This document shows, piece after piece, positions 22,977 through 23,861 of a stretch of DNA of 23,861 nt. The stretch spans positions 1 to 23,861 of the forward strand of contig JAEDJS010000031.1 in NCBI GenBank assembly GCA_016296205.1, in the 5' to 3' direction. The notes beneath the pieces are model-generated. The model searched no databases. It was given only the letters and a program-made list of their open reading frames with translations, and was not told the DNA's origin. Numbering within the stretch: the first letter of the stretch is position 1; each line of letters begins with the position of its first letter. The DNA comes from Treponema sp. (GTDB lineage Bacteria > Spirochaetota > Spirochaetia > Treponematales > Treponemataceae). A program made the position numbers and the translations under genes.

Positions 22977-23116
22977 CAAACAAAAAGGTACAAGAACTGG
23001 AAATGTAATTGAATATAAATAATGGGAGAATTTTAATGAAAAAATTAAAATGGTTTATATTATTAATAGCCGCGCTATTTGTTACAGGGTGTAAAGATTA
23101 TTTATTGGATTTTAGC
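22977..23116 (+). repeat. 140-bp perfect direct repeat, copy B
   Basis: Exact copy of 21611-21750. Here only the last 14 codons of the upstream gene (KQKGTRTGNVIEYK, stop) survive before the lipoprotein gene; the sequence before it (HGF) is unrelated to copy A. Confidence 0.93.
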
Positions 23117-23509
23117 AATATAAGCGTTAGTCTTGATAAAACAAATTACGCGATTAATGAGGATATAGTTTTTTCTTGCGAAGGTTCTTTTGCAGAAAAT
23201 GATTTTGTAGGAAGCGTTATTATCTGGTTTGATATGTATAAAATTATAAATGGTGAAAAAATTATTGATACTGAGCAATTATTTGAAATTAATGATTATG
23301 GAAAACTCAAAAATGTATATAATATAGAAAATGGTTTTAGAGCAATTATTTCTGAAGATGAATGTTTTGATCAAATAAATGAAAGGATAATATTGAATAT
23401 TCTAAAACCTGGAGATTATGAAATTGTTGTATTTATTAGATGCAAAGTAGAAGGTGCATATAACGAACAGATTCAGATTTTTAATATATCATTCACAGTA
23501 ACTGAATGA
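23036..23509 (+). CDS. Small lipoprotein, paralogue B
   Basis: 157 residues, the same length as paralogue A and with the same signal peptide, lipobox (VTGC) and following KDYLLDFS. Thereafter the two differ at many positions while keeping landmarks such as GSFAEND, KPGDYEI and the spacing between them. Function is unknown. The pattern, perfect identity at the 5' end and heavy divergence in the mature domain, suggests either conversion of the 5' ends or selection for change in the mature part. The same GGGAG ribosome binding site is used. A terminator follows 58 bases after the stop. Confidence 0.75.
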   Translation: MKKLKWFILLIAALFVTGCKDYLLDFSNISVSLDKTNYAINEDIVFSCEGSFAENDFVGSVIIWFDMYKIINGEKIIDTEQLFEINDYGKLKNVYNIENGFRAIISEDECFDQINERIILNILKPGDYEIVVFIRCKVEGAYNEQIQIFNISFTVTE

Positions 23510-23566
23510 TGAGTAAGTAGCAATCTTTTGCACAACCTGCTAAGATTTAACTAATTGAGTTAATAG

Positions 23567-23596
23567 ATGCCCGGTTGTGAGACTGGGCATTTTTTT
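23567..23596 (+). terminator. Rho-independent terminator after lipoprotein B
   Basis: ATGCCCGGT (23567-23575) pairs with ACTGGGCAT (23582-23590), nine pairs with one G-U, a six-base loop, followed by six Ts (23591-23596). Confidence 0.9.
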
Positions 23597-23800
23597 GCAC
23601 TTAACATAACCGGTTAATTTGTTTTAATAGTGTATAATCAATTCTGAAAATTCAGAATAAAACACTCCCGCTCAGAACCGCCCTTGCTGCACACGACTGA
23701 GGGTAATGGGAAAAAATCCAATGCTCACTGCGTTCGCACCCTCAGAATGTGAATCAAGGCCGAACCTGCACTCCGTTTTTTTTATTCTGACACTGTAATT
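23597..23800 (+). repeat. Large inverted-repeat element, copy 2 (first 204-bp tandem unit)
   Basis: The unit runs from GCACTTAACATAACCGG to the next GCAC at 23801, 204 bases. Its core (23636-23800) matches copy 1 with scattered substitutions and a one-base length difference. The fold includes TAGTG (23628)/CACTA (23802), CAATT (23639)/AATTG (23797), TCAGAATAAAA (23652-23662)/TTTTATTCTGA (23780-23790) and CTGAGGGT (23697-23704)/ACCCTCAG (23738-23745). Two inner stems present in copy 1 are weakened here by mismatches. No gene is supported in 23510-23861. Confidence 0.88.
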
Positions 23801-23861
23801 GCACTAAACATAACCGGTTAATTTGTTTTAATAGTGTATAATCAATTCTGAAAATTCAGAA
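23801..23861 (+). repeat. Large inverted-repeat element, copy 3 (cut by window end)
   Basis: The start of another 204-bp unit: GCACTAAACATAACCGG onward repeats 23597 onward with one difference and continues to the window edge, so the array extends beyond the window. Confidence 0.9.

Noticed and set aside
23597..23861. CRISPR array
   Set aside because: The repeated unit is 204 bases with no unique spacers between short repeats, and no cas genes are present.

Overview
The window looks like chromosome from a low-GC spirochaete, most likely a gut or rumen Treponema. This rests on the combination of genes rather than any single marker: obg-nadD-yqeK-LCP-rsfS, spoVG-tRNA-rplY-tilS, a DUF115/Maf-type flagellin-modification protein, a divergent LCP protein, and spirochaete-style exported TPR and HtrA-like proteins. 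No database search was possible, so the taxon is an inference.

Region 1 (1-4030) is a tightly packed plus-strand operon: obg (5' end outside the window), nadD, yqeK, an LCP/LytR_C membrane protein and rsfS. It ends at a clear bidirectional terminator. Opposite it, on the minus strand, lies a small gene for an extremely acidic protein. Its promoter diverges from a near-perfect sigma-70 promoter sitting almost on the ispE start codon.

Region 2 (4450-8060) carries ispE, spoVG, tRNA-Gln(UUG), rplY and tilS. A nested palindromic interspersed repeat ending in a T-tract separates rplY from tilS and adds a false N-terminal extension to the tilS reading frame.

Region 3 (8080-13722) has an exported TPR protein with Asp-rich loops, a translationally coupled lipoprotein HtrA-like protease, and lepA. 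Convergent to these are a DUF115 protein and a SurA/PpiD-like periplasmic chaperone gene (13731-16895). The chaperone gene is broken by a single in-frame TAA and reads as a pseudogene.

Region 4 (16970-20250) has tRNA-Asp(GUC) with its own promoter and terminator, tRNA-Pro(CGG) 29 bases ahead of citrate synthase, a convergent YbaK-type deacylase, and a DUF5718-like protein.

Region 5 (20251-23861) is accessory DNA bounded by copies of a long imperfect inverted-repeat element. The right-hand copy starts a 204-bp tandem array that runs off the window. Between the copies lie degenerate interspersed repeats, an 8-bp tandem repeat, a truncated small ORF, a BrnT/BrnA toxin-antitoxin pair with a palindromic operator, a frameshifted C-terminal gene remnant, and three small lipoprotein genes. 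Two of the lipoprotein genes share a perfect 140-bp block (tail of an upstream gene, ribosome binding site, signal peptide) but have clearly diverged mature domains. This looks like a reassorting cassette locus and is the most novel part of the window.
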